A stretch of DNA of 61,470 bases from Herbidospora sakaeratensis. Lineage in GTDB: Bacteria > Actinomycetota > Actinomycetes > Streptosporangiales > Streptosporangiaceae. Below the pieces are notes generated by a model. The model had not been told where the DNA came from. It saw nothing but the letters and a program-made list of their open reading frames with translations, and ran no database searches. A program made the translations under genes and the position numbers. The stretch spans positions 18,183-79,652 of the forward strand of contig NZ_BBXC01000029.1 of assembly GCF_001570525.1 (NCBI RefSeq). Direction: 5' to 3'. Of the stretch, positions 1 through 9,137 are shown one piece after another (position 1 is the first letter of the stretch; each line of letters starts with the position of its first letter).

Positions 1-95
1 GTGGGGTGGGCGGAGCCGTAATGGAATAGAAGAAGGTTCTTGTTCTTGGGTGGGGGTGCGCGGAATGGTGGGAAGGGGGTCGGTAGGGTTTCTCT
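1..95. other. upstream region of coaBC, no gene seen
   Basis: This short stretch holds no supportable gene. It may be the tail of an intergenic region after rpoZ, which commonly precedes coaBC in actinobacteria, but nothing here proves that. The only signal is the -10-like hexamer at 84-89. Confidence 0.4.
84..89 (+). promoter_or_regulatory. -10 hexamer for coaBC, probably leaderless
   Basis: TAGGGT lies exactly 6 nt before the GTG at 96, which would place transcription initiation at the start codon. No convincing -35 is visible. Confidence 0.4.
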
Positions 96-1295
96 GTGGC
101 GAATCGGGTGGTGCTGGGGGTTTCCGCGGGGATCGCGGTCTATAAGGCATGTGAACTTCTTCGGTTGTTTACCGAATCGGGGCATTCTGTCCGTGTTGTG
201 CCTACACGGGATGCTTTGCGGTTTGTGGGGGAACCGACGTGGGCGGCGCTTTCCGGGAATCCCGTTTCCGCTGAGGTGTGGGATTCGGTGGAGGAGGTGC
301 CGCATGTGCGGATCGGGCAGAATGCCGATCTTCTCGTCGTGGCGCCGGCGACCGCCGACATTCTCGCCAAGGCCGCTCATGGGCTGGCCTCCGATCTGCT
401 GACCAACACGTTGCTGACCGCCCGCTGCCCTGTCGTGTTCGCGCCGGCGATGCACACCGAGATGTGGGAGCACCCGGCCACCCAGGCCAACGTCGCGACC
501 CTGCGGGCGCGGGGGGCCATCGTGATCGAGCCCGCCGTGGGGCGGCTGACCGGGGCCGACTCCGGGAAAGGGCGGTTGCCCGATCCTTCCGCGATCTTTC
601 AGGTCTGCCGCGCGGTTCTCGCCGGTGCGCGGGCCGATCTCGCGGGGCGGCGGGTGGTGGTGTCCGCCGGCGGGACACGCGAGGCCATCGATCCCGTTCG
701 GTTCATCGGGAACCGGTCGTCCGGATTGCAGGGGTATGCGCTGGCGCGCGTCGCGGCCGCGCGGGGGGCCGCGGTGACGCTCGTGGCGGCCAACGTGTCA
801 CTGCCCGACCCCGCGGGAGTGGACGTCGTGCGGGTCGAGTCGGCGTTGCAGCTCAGGGACGCCGTGATCGACGCCGTAGCCGACGCCGACGCGGTGGTCA
901 TGGCGGCGGCGGTGGCGGATTTCCGGCCGGTCGCGCCTCGTCAGAGCAAGATCAAGAAGACGGGGGACGAGCCCGAGGCCATTCGTCTCACCAAGAATCC
1001 GGACATTCTGGCCGAGCTCGGGGAGCGGCGCCGGGCGGGGGAGAAGTCGCCCCGGGTGATCGTCGGGTTCGCGGCCGAGACCGACGACGTGCTGGCCAAC
1101 GGGCAGGCCAAGCTGGCGCGCAAGGGCTGTGACCTGCTCGTCGTCAACCAGGTGGGGGAGAACCTCGCCTTCGGGACGCCCGACAACGCGGCCACCGTTC
1201 TGGTGGCGGGGGGCGAGCCGGTCGAAATCCCGCGCGGGCCCAAGGACGATCTCGCGGGGGTCGTCTGGGATCTGATCGCCGCACGGCTGGTGTAA
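96..1295 (+). CDS. coaBC: bifunctional phosphopantothenoylcysteine decarboxylase / phosphopantothenate-cysteine ligase
   Basis: CoaBC makes 4'-phosphopantetheine for coenzyme A in two cytosolic steps: ligation of cysteine to phosphopantothenate (CoaB) and FMN-dependent decarboxylation (CoaC). At 399 aa it has normal length. The CoaC half occupies residues 1 to about 180 (VSAGIAVYKA, VAPATADILAK, PAMHTEMW). The CoaB half follows with SAGGTREAIDPVRFIGNRSS and the KIKK lysine motif. The first-half motif reads PAMH where E. coli has PAMN, and the flap region TGADSGKGRLP has no cysteine at the place of the E. coli active-site Cys. I believe this variant is usual in actinobacteria but could not check. 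The start is GTG, with metK downstream. Confidence 0.95.
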   Translation: MANRVVLGVSAGIAVYKACELLRLFTESGHSVRVVPTRDALRFVGEPTWAALSGNPVSAEVWDSVEEVPHVRIGQNADLLVVAPATADILAKAAHGLASDLLTNTLLTARCPVVFAPAMHTEMWEHPATQANVATLRARGAIVIEPAVGRLTGADSGKGRLPDPSAIFQVCRAVLAGARADLAGRRVVVSAGGTREAIDPVRFIGNRSSGLQGYALARVAAARGAAVTLVAANVSLPDPAGVDVVRVESALQLRDAVIDAVADADAVVMAAAVADFRPVAPRQSKIKKTGDEPEAIRLTKNPDILAELGERRRAGEKSPRVIVGFAAETDDVLANGQAKLARKGCDLLVVNQVGENLAFGTPDNAATVLVAGGEPVEIPRGPKDDLAGVVWDLIAARLV

Positions 1296-1375
1296 CGCGC
1301 GGGTTCGCGGGACAAAGAGGGAATGAGGCCCATAAAAGGCTCGTTTGGCTCTCCGGGCACATGAAGGAGATGGCC

Positions 1376-1732
1376 ATGCCCGTGTCCGCCGCGATCCGGG
1401 AACGTTGCCGCGCCCTGCTCCCGCCGGGCGAGGACCTGCGTTACGTCTTCCCGGCCTACGCCGACGGCGGCGGCTATCTCGTCGTGGTGACCGACCGGTC
1501 GATCACCGTCCTGGCCACCAAGGTGTTCGGGCGGCACGAGCCCGCGTCGGTGTGGGCCCGCCACCCCCGGCGCACCCGGCTCGGGCCGGTCGACTTCTCG
1601 CCGGGGCCCGTCATCGAGCTCGGCGGCGTGTCGTTCGAGGTCGCCGACGAGTACGTGGCCGTCGTCGGGGCGGCCGACGCCGAGGCGTTCGCCCCGGGGG
1701 ATCTCCCGAGGGATCCGCTACCCGACTTGTAA
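1376..1732 (+). CDS. conserved hypothetical protein, about 118 aa
   Basis: I do not recognise this family. The protein is small and soluble, with no signal peptide, membrane segment or metal motif. Its middle alternates hydrophobic and charged residues (GGYLVVVTDRSITVLATKV, then VIELGGVSFEVADEYVAVVG), which suggests a compact beta-rich fold, perhaps PH-like. An ATG also exists at 1361, but the AAGGAG at 1363-1368 makes the ATG at 1376 the better start. It sits between coaBC and metK on the same strand with its own ribosome binding site. Nothing in the sequence shows its role. Confidence 0.6.
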   Translation: MPVSAAIRERCRALLPPGEDLRYVFPAYADGGGYLVVVTDRSITVLATKVFGRHEPASVWARHPRRTRLGPVDFSPGPVIELGGVSFEVADEYVAVVGAADAEAFAPGDLPRDPLPDL

Positions 1733-1822
1733 CGTGAGACGGTTTCGCGGGGGTGACGGTCGTCCGGCTACACTCAGCGAAGCCATTTAGCCGTCAGCAG
1801 CCGCTGCATGAGGAGCCACGAG

Positions 1823-3010
<1,188 letters not shown>

Positions 3011-3018
3011 TTTTCCCC

Positions 3019-3049
3019 AGATCCCCGGGCTCCGGCCCGGGGATCTTTT
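3019..3049 (+). terminator. intrinsic terminator after metK
   Basis: A perfect 12-bp GC-rich stem (AGATCCCCGGGC, loop TCCG, then the complementary arm) is followed by TTTT. It separates metK from priA. Confidence 0.9.
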
Positions 3050-3073
3050 GGTTGCTGCTAGGACTTGGGCCTT

Positions 3074-6000
3074 GTGAGCGAGGGTTCGCAGGAGGCGCTG
3101 ATCGCGCTTCCCTCCGACGCGACCTCCCCGGCAGCCCGAGGGAGGGCCGCAGGCGCGCCCGCACCCGCCCCGCACCTTCCGGTGGCGCGTGTCGTGGTCG
3201 ACAACCCGCTGCCGCACCTGGATCGGCCCTTCGACTATCTCGTTCCCGTGGCGCTCGACGACGTCGCCCTGCCCGGGGTGCGGGTGCGGGTGCGGTTCGC
3301 CGGGAAGCTGACCGATGCGTTTCTGCTGGAGCGGGTGGAGTCCAGCGCGCATCAGGGGGCGTTGCTCTTCCTTGAGCGGGTGATCTCGGCTGAGCGGGTG
3401 CTGACGGCGGAGATCTCCGCTCTGGCGCGGGCGGTGGCCGACCGGTATGCGGGGACGTTGTCCGACGTGCTGCGGCTGGCGATCCCGCCGCGACACGCGC
3501 GGGCGGAGGCGGCGGCGGTGTCCCGGCGGGGGGTGTCGGCGACTCTTCGGCCTGGTGACGGCGGGGGGGCTGGGGGCGCGAATCTTGAAATTTCCGGCGG
3601 CGTGGGGTCTTCGCGGCAGGGGGGCGCGGGTTCCGAGGGGTCGTCGGGCGGGACGAATGCCGAAATTTCTGGTGGTGCGGCGGTTGCGGCGTCTTTGCCG
3701 GATGGGGATCGGTCGGCGGGTGGGCCGATTCCTGGCCGGGCAGATGGAGTGTCTTCCCCAGAGGGGAATGCGGGCCGGGGGTCGTCTGGCGGGGTGATAC
3801 CCGTAACTTCTGGCGGTCCTGCGGATGTGGCGTCTTTGCCGCCGGGTCATGAGGGGCCGGGGGGTGGACCGAGTCCCGAGTTGGTCGGTGGTCAGGCAGA
3901 CCAGGTGTCTTCGCCGGAGGGGAGTGCGGGTCAGGGGTCGTCTCGCGGGGTGAATCCCGTAATCTCTGGCGGTCCTGCGGATGTGGCGTCTTTGCCGGGT
4001 CGGGATCGGCTGCCGGGTGGGCCGAGTCCTGAAATATCGGGCGGCCGGGCGGATGCGGTGTCTTCGCTGCAGGGGAACGCGGGACAGAGCGGGGCGTGGG
4101 GCACGGCGAATCCCGAAATTTCTGGCGGTGCCGCGGTTGCGGGGTCTTTGCCGGGTCAGGAGGGGTCGGCGGGTGTGCCGAGCCTCCAGGTGTCCGGCAG
4201 CCGCGCAGATGTGGCGTCTTCGCCGCGGGGGGACGCGGGTCAGGGCTCGTGGGGCGGGGCGAATTCTGAGACGTCTGGCGGTCCTGTGCATGTGGCGTCT
4301 TCGTCGGATGAGGATGCGGGTCACAGGCGGCCATCGGGCGGATCGGGCGGGTCTGGCGGGTCTGGCGGGTCTGGCGGGGGAAATCCGCTGACTTCTGGCG
4401 GTCGCGCGGTCGCGGCGTCTACGCCGCATGGGGGTGAGGTTCGCTTGCGGCCCTCGGCCGGGGCGGTTGAGGCGCATTCTGAGAATTCCGGCGACCGTGC
4501 GGTTGCGGCATCTTCGCCGCTGGGGGAGGCGGGTCGCGAGTGGCCGTCGCCTGGGTCGGTTAGGGCGAGTCACGTGACTTCCGGTGGTCCCGGAGATGAG
4601 ACTTCCTCGCCCCCGGGGGAGGCGGGCCGGGAATGGTCGTCGGCCGGGGCGAATCCTGATATTTCCGGTGGGCCTGCCGACGGGGTGTCCTCGCCGCAGG
4701 AAGACACGAGTCATGACTGGAGCAGCGGCTACTGGGCTGCCTATCCCGCCGGGCCCGCATTCCTCGCCGCGCTTCACGAAGGGCGGGCGGTCCGGGCCGT
4801 CTGGACGGCGTTGCCCGGCGGGCCGCCCAGCTGGCCGCAGGCCGTGGCCGAGGCCGTTGCCGCCACCGTGGCCGCCGGGCGGGGGGCCGTGGTGGTGGTT
4901 CCCGATGGCAAGGACGTCGCCATGGTCGACGCCGCGCTCGCCGACGTCCCGCACGTCGCCATCACCGCCGATCTCGGGCCCGCCGAGCGTTATCGACGGT
5001 GGCTCAAGGTGCTGCGCGGGGAGGTCGGGGTCGCCGTCGGCAACCGGGCCGTGGCGTTCGCGCCGGTGCGGGAACTGGGGCTCGCGGTGCTCTGGGACGA
5101 CGGGGACGATCTGCACTCCGAGCGGCTGGCGCCCTACCCGCACGCCCGGGAGGTCCTGGCGACGCGGGTGCACGCGGCCGGGGCGGCGATGCTGATCGGA
5201 GGGTACGCGCGTACCGCCGAAGGGACACGGCTGATCGCCACCGGGTGGGCGAAACCGTTGACCGCCGCCCGCGATGACGTCCGGCGGCGGGCGCCCCGGG
5301 TGCGGGCGGCCGGGGACGACGCCGAGCTGCACCGCGACGAGGCGGCCCGGGCGGCCCGGTTGCCGAGTGTCGCCTGGCGGGCGCTCAAAGGGGGGCTGGA
5401 GAGCGGGCCGGTGCTCGTGCAGGTGCCTCGGCGGGGATATCTCCCGGCGTTGAATTGTCAGTCTTGTCGCACGCGGGCGCAGTGTTCGGCCTGCTCCGGG
5501 CCGCTGGCGCTGACCAACGGGCATGCGGCGCCCTACTGCCGCTGGTGCGGCCGGATCGCCGGAGACTGGCGGTGCCCCAACTGCGGGTCTCCCCGGCTGC
5601 GAGCGGCTGTCGTGGGAGCGCGCAGGACGGCCGAGGAGCTGGGGCGGGCGTTCCCGTCGACGCGGGTCACCACGTCGGGGCGCGACGGGGTGCTCGCGTC
5701 GGTGCCCGACGCGCCGGCCCTCGTGGTGGCCACTCCCGGCGCCGAGCCGGTCGCCGAAAACGGTTACGCGGCCGCCGCGCTGCTCGACGGGTGGGCGATG
5801 CTCAGCAGGCCCGATCTGCGGGCCGCCGAGGAGGCGCTGCGCAGGTGGCTGAACGCCGCCGCGCTCGTGCGGCCCGGCGGGGAGGTGGTCGTGCTCGCCG
5901 ACGCGCAGGCGCCGGTCACCCAGGCGCTGGTCCGGTGGGATCCCGTCACGCACGCCGAGCGCGAGCTCCGCGACCGCGCCGAACTCGGGTTCCCGCCCGT

Positions 6001-6256
6001 CACTCAGGTCGGTACGCTCACCGGGCCCCCTTCGGCGATCCGCGAGATGCTCGGGCTGGTGACCCTTCCGGAAGGTGTCGAGGTGCTGGGGCCGGTGCCG
6101 GTGGGGCGGACCGGCGAGGAGCGGGCCGTGCTCAGGGCGGCGCGGTCGCGGGGGGCCGAACTGGTCAGAGTCCTCAAGGGCGCGGCCGGGATCAGGTCGG
6201 CGCGCAAGGCCGCCGACGTCGTGAGGATCGACATCGATCCGCTCGATCTGCTGTGA
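3074..6256 (+). CDS. priA: primosomal protein N' (PriA-like) with a large internal repeat insertion
   Basis: PriA recognises stalled forks and starts replisome reloading. The N-terminal DNA-binding domain is recognisable around residues 40-140 (VVVDNPLPHLDRPFDYLVP, VRVRVRFAGKL). The C-terminal part has paired cysteines (NCQSC, CSAC, YCRWC, RCPNC) that bind zinc in PriA. Where a Walker A motif is expected the sequence reads LPGGPPSWPQ, and the Walker B region reads LWDDGDD, so helicase activity is doubtful, as in other actinobacterial PriA proteins. The protein is about 1060 aa. Residues ~165-555 are a degenerate Gly/Ser-rich repeat, without which it would be a normal ~670 aa. The reading frame is intact. 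The start could also be the TTG at 3065. Confidence 0.9.
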   Translation: MSEGSQEALIALPSDATSPAARGRAAGAPAPAPHLPVARVVVDNPLPHLDRPFDYLVPVALDDVALPGVRVRVRFAGKLTDAFLLERVESSAHQGALLFLERVISAERVLTAEISALARAVADRYAGTLSDVLRLAIPPRHARAEAAAVSRRGVSATLRPGDGGGAGGANLEISGGVGSSRQGGAGSEGSSGGTNAEISGGAAVAASLPDGDRSAGGPIPGRADGVSSPEGNAGRGSSGGVIPVTSGGPADVASLPPGHEGPGGGPSPELVGGQADQVSSPEGSAGQGSSRGVNPVISGGPADVASLPGRDRLPGGPSPEISGGRADAVSSLQGNAGQSGAWGTANPEISGGAAVAGSLPGQEGSAGVPSLQVSGSRADVASSPRGDAGQGSWGGANSETSGGPVHVASSSDEDAGHRRPSGGSGGSGGSGGSGGGNPLTSGGRAVAASTPHGGEVRLRPSAGAVEAHSENSGDRAVAASSPLGEAGREWPSPGSVRASHVTSGGPGDETSSPPGEAGREWSSAGANPDISGGPADGVSSPQEDTSHDWSSGYWAAYPAGPAFLAALHEGRAVRAVWTALPGGPPSWPQAVAEAVAATVAAGRGAVVVVPDGKDVAMVDAALADVPHVAITADLGPAERYRRWLKVLRGEVGVAVGNRAVAFAPVRELGLAVLWDDGDDLHSERLAPYPHAREVLATRVHAAGAAMLIGGYARTAEGTRLIATGWAKPLTAARDDVRRRAPRVRAAGDDAELHRDEAARAARLPSVAWRALKGGLESGPVLVQVPRRGYLPALNCQSCRTRAQCSACSGPLALTNGHAAPYCRWCGRIAGDWRCPNCGSPRLRAAVVGARRTAEELGRAFPSTRVTTSGRDGVLASVPDAPALVVATPGAEPVAENGYAAAALLDGWAMLSRPDLRAAEEALRRWLNAAALVRPGGEVVVLADAQAPVTQALVRWDPVTHAERELRDRAELGFPPVTQVGTLTGPPSAIREMLGLVTLPEGVEVLGPVPVGRTGEERAVLRAARSRGAELVRVLKGAAGIRSARKAADVVRIDIDPLDLL
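3570..4725 (+). repeat. in-frame degenerate ~75-nt repeats inside priA
   Basis: Roughly 14-15 diverged units encode a ~25-residue pattern that can be written NPEISGGxADVASSPxGxAG plus a short Gly/Ser tail. The marker ISGG/TSGG recurs about every 25 or 50 residues. Near 4340-4380 a 9-nt TCTGGCGGG tract is tandemly repeated and encodes GGS units. Frame is kept throughout, so length changes appear to have occurred in multiples of three. Confidence 0.85.
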
Positions 6257-6297
6257 TCACACCTGAATCCCGAGGGGTGAAGACCCGCTGAGGTCGG

Positions 6298-6660
6298 CGC
6301 GTCAGGGGGCGACGACTCGTATGTGGTCCCGCGTTCGAGGGAGCGAAGGGGCGAGGACTTGGTGTGAGCACCGCCTCTCAAGGGAGGAGGACTTGCTGTG
6401 AGCACCGCGTCTCAGGGGGCGACGATTGGTATGTGGTGCCGCCTTGCAGGGGCGGGGACTGCTGTGAGCACCGCGCCTCAAGGGGCGAGGACTCGCTATG
6501 AGCACGCGTCTCAAGGGGCGACGACTCGCATGTAGTCCCGCGTCTCAAGGGGCGACGACTCGCATGTAGTCCCGCGTCTCAAGGGCTCGCTGTGATCATC
6601 GTGTTCTGAGCGTCGAAGACTTGCATGTGGTCACCGCGAACCCGAGAGTCGAAGACCTCC
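6298..6660. repeat. degenerate ~34-bp tandem minisatellite
   Basis: About 11 adjoining units of 27-41 bp (mostly 32-35 bp) start just after priA. Two neighbouring units (6506-6539 and 6540-6573) are identical and begin CGCGTCTCAAGGGGCGACGA. Units fall into two types, one with a CATGTAGTCC-like end and one with CTGTGAGCAC. Short dyads lie within many units (GACT/AGTC or TGCT/AGCA). There are no unique spacers. Confidence 0.85.
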
Positions 6661-7137
6661 GACGAAGGCGTTCGCCGGTGCGGTCGGGGCTTTACGGAAG
6701 TGGCATCTCCAGTTTCTGCGGAAGCAGAGTGTCGTCGCGCTGCCAAGAAGGCGTTTCCTTTCTTGTTTGCGCCGCCAAGGTTCCAGTTCTAATCGGGACA
6801 AAGGAATGTCGCTGGTGGCGTTTCTGCGGGTTTGCGCACCCGGGAGCGCGTCATCAACTCCCGCAGGAGCGGATCCCACACGTACCGGTCGGCGGCCCTC
6901 CTATGCCGACAGGCACCCGATCGGCAGGAGACGTTCTCCGTGCAAGCGGAGGCTTGTCCTCACCTGCTGCCGGGCAGAGGCCCGCTGACCGAGGCCGGCC
7001 TCGCCTGGCTCTCGGGCAGTCCGGCCGGGGTGTTCGCCCTGGGGAAGCAAGCGAGAATCCCACAGCGGAAACGTCCCGGCCCCGAAAGCCGAGTCATCCG
7101 GCTTGGGGACCCTGCGTGATGCCGGCCTGTTTTACGG

Positions 7138-7193
7138 CGTGCCGATAATTGACTCGGTGATTGGCTTCGAGTCACGTCAGGGAGCTCGGCACG
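7138..7193. repeat. nested inverted repeats (possible RNA structure)
   Basis: An outer pair CGTGCCGA (7138-7145) and TCGGCACG (7186-7193) is perfectly complementary over 8 bp. It encloses an inner perfect 6-bp pair GACTCG (7151-7156) and CGAGTC (7168-7173). No T-tract follows, so it is not an ordinary terminator. Confidence 0.5.
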
Positions 7194-7416
7194 AGGAAGG
7201 AAAGAGCACGATTTCGTGAAGCGCGGTCGCCGGGATATGCGGCCGAGGGGAGCGGAGCCTTTCCCGGGAGCGCGAGGGACGAGGCCCTTCGCCGAGGCCG
7301 CCAGAGCGAAAGCGACCCCTGGGCGGCGGTGGACCAGGGAAGCGGGAGAGCCTTCGCGGTGAGGGGTTCCGGGGGTCGTCCGCACCGGTGAATTCGCGAT
7401 GCGGTCAGTAACCCGT

Positions 7417-7422
7417 TAGCGT
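7417..7422 (+). promoter_or_regulatory. -10 hexamer, probably leaderless start at 7429
   Basis: TAGCGT sits 6 nt before the GTG at 7429. No Shine-Dalgarno sequence is present in that gap. Confidence 0.45.
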
Positions 7423-7428
7423 CTCCCT

Positions 7429-9114
7429 GTGTCGATCGAATGGGTGAACCGGGCCATCGATGGCCTGCGCGTGTGGGGGCACGAGAACGGCGTCACGCCC
7501 GATGTCGATGAGATCAGGCTGCTGTGCGACTACGCGAGTGACTACCTGGAGGTCGGGGCGCCGGGGGATTTCCGGCCCGCCACTTTCGAGGAACTGCTGC
7601 TGGAGATCTATCCACGCAAGGTGATCACCCCGCCCGACAGCGCGCCGGGAACCGTCGCGGCCGCCCACTCGCTCGTCGACTTCCTGGCCGCGACCGGCGA
7701 GGTCGACGATACGACCGCCGCCGAGATGCGGGGCACGCTCGACCGGGTGGGGCCGCTGATGCCGGCCGCGCTGGCCGACTCGTCCAAGTTCGGCATGGCC
7801 AAGAGCATTTTCAGCGTCATCGGGGCCGACACCTTCGAGCTCATCGAGCCGGGGGTCGACGACGCCGCGCCGCGCCTCGGGCAGGGGCGCAGCCTCACCC
7901 TCGACGAAGACTGCGACTGCCCCGGCTGCGCGCCGCTGCCGCCGGTGCGGCTGGCCGCGCCGGGTGAGGTCGCCAAGCTGGTGCGCGAGGTGCCGCTGCT
8001 GCGCGACGCCCACACCGTCGTGGCCTGGATGGTCGGCAGCGGGGCCACCGCGACCACCCGCAAGGCGCTGCGGGTCAAAGACGCCAAGGTGCTCGCCGGG
8101 CGCGGGGTGGCGCGGCCGGCCGCCGCCTGGGGGCTGGCGCTGGAGCTCGGGCTCGCCGAGCTCGACGGCGTCCAGGTCAGCGCCGAGGCCGGGTTCCGGC
8201 CGCTGGAGGAGCGGGCCGACGAAGACGTGCTCGACCTCTGGGTCGGGCTGGTCGAGTTCCTGGGCGAAGACCGGGGCGAGGTCACCGGGTCGGCGGTGGT
8301 CGACAAGGAGGTCTACGCCATCCACGACCTGCTCTACCGGCTCCAGGTCCCGGTCCCGGTCGAGGCGGTGGGCGACTATCTCAGCGAGGTGGCCGACGAC
8401 GGGCCGGTGGGCGACCTGACCGAGGCGCTCGAAGGGCTCGCCGCCGCCGGCACCGTCGCCGTCACGTCCGAGGGGCTGGTGCTGACCCCCCACGGGATGT
8501 GGGGGATCCGCGAGATGTACGCCGAACTCGGCCTCGACGCGCCCATCGCGCCCGACCTGGCCGAGGGCGACGCGAGCGGGCTCATCGCGGGGCTGCTGTC
8601 CGATGGGATCTCGCCCGAGGCGGCCGAGCCCGACATCGTCCGGTGGCTGGGCGCGCGGTCGCCCGCAGAGGCCGCCGGGGAGCTGCTCGAAGCGGTCGTC
8701 GGCGCGCCCGCCGAGGTGCGCGGGGTGGCCGTCACGATCGTCGACCGGCTGGGGTTCGAGGCCGAGCCCGCCGTCCGGCGGTACCTGTCCGACCAGGAGC
8801 TGCGGCCCCACGTCATCCACTGGTTGTCGGCCCGCCGGCTGGGCGCGCCGCCGATGACCGACGACGAGATGCTCTGGGTCAGCGTCGACATGCTGGCGCT
8901 GGCGATCCCGGCGGCCGAGGCCGATCCCGAGTCGTTCGCCGAGAACATGGCCGCCTCCGGGCCGTCGCCCGAGGTGATCGAGGACATGTGGAAGGTGGAG
9001 CACCCCGACGTCGTGCAGGTGCTTGAATTGCTCGGGCACACCCTGCCTGACCGCAACGCCGCCAAGGCCGCCAGGAAGGCCGCCTTCAAGGCTCGTTCGC
9101 GGGGTATCAGGTAA
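7429..9114 (+). CDS. uncharacterised protein, longer member of a tandem paralogue pair
   Basis: I do not recognise this 561-aa protein. It is acidic and soluble, with a helix-rich C-terminal half that could form HEAT-like repeats. The first ~180 residues are unique to it and end near a cysteine cluster, DCDCPGC, at about residue 161. From about residue 185 it resembles the next gene: VREVPLLRDA against VRAVPLVRDA, a shared TGSAVVD, and a basic tail AAKAARKAAFKARSRG. The C-terminal HPDVVQVLELLG also matches its neighbour. It starts at GTG with a leaderless-type -10 element and lies 23 nt before its paralogue. Function is unknown; the basic tail could contact nucleic acid, which is only a guess. 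Confidence 0.7.
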   Translation: MSIEWVNRAIDGLRVWGHENGVTPDVDEIRLLCDYASDYLEVGAPGDFRPATFEELLLEIYPRKVITPPDSAPGTVAAAHSLVDFLAATGEVDDTTAAEMRGTLDRVGPLMPAALADSSKFGMAKSIFSVIGADTFELIEPGVDDAAPRLGQGRSLTLDEDCDCPGCAPLPPVRLAAPGEVAKLVREVPLLRDAHTVVAWMVGSGATATTRKALRVKDAKVLAGRGVARPAAAWGLALELGLAELDGVQVSAEAGFRPLEERADEDVLDLWVGLVEFLGEDRGEVTGSAVVDKEVYAIHDLLYRLQVPVPVEAVGDYLSEVADDGPVGDLTEALEGLAAAGTVAVTSEGLVLTPHGMWGIREMYAELGLDAPIAPDLAEGDASGLIAGLLSDGISPEAAEPDIVRWLGARSPAEAAGELLEAVVGAPAEVRGVAVTIVDRLGFEAEPAVRRYLSDQELRPHVIHWLSARRLGAPPMTDDEMLWVSVDMLALAIPAAEADPESFAENMAASGPSPEVIEDMWKVEHPDVVQVLELLGHTLPDRNAAKAARKAAFKARSRGIR

Positions 9115-9125
9115 CCAGTGTGGAG

Positions 9126-9131
9126 TAAGTT
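9126..9131 (+). promoter_or_regulatory. -10 hexamer before the second paralogue
   Basis: TAAGTT lies exactly 6 nt before the ATG at 9138. The gap GCAGGA also has weak Shine-Dalgarno character, so both leaderless and read-through expression are possible. Confidence 0.35.
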
Positions 9132-9137
9132 GCAGGA

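Larger units (their letters stand above)
6661..7428. other. gene-poor intergenic stretch
   Basis: No gene can be supported here on either strand. Open frames exist but lack recognisable domains, convincing ribosome binding sites and the regular GC-rich third-position pattern of the neighbours. The base composition looks less GC-rich around 6680-6830. The only structure noted is the nested inverted repeat at 7138-7193. This could be decayed coding DNA. Confidence 0.5.

Noticed and set aside
1733-1822. SAM riboswitch upstream of metK
   Set aside because: The gap is under 100 nt and shows none of the conserved SAM-I or SAM-IV core elements; only a TACACT -10-like hexamer is present.
6298-6660. 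Possible CRISPR array in the ~34-bp repeats
   Set aside because: The units abut each other with no unique spacers, they vary in sequence and length, and no cas genes are present.
6621-7385. Open frames on both strands in the gap after priA (for example 6621-7148 plus and 6960-7385 minus)
   Set aside because: No recognisable domains, no convincing ribosome binding sites, and overlapping alternatives of equal quality.
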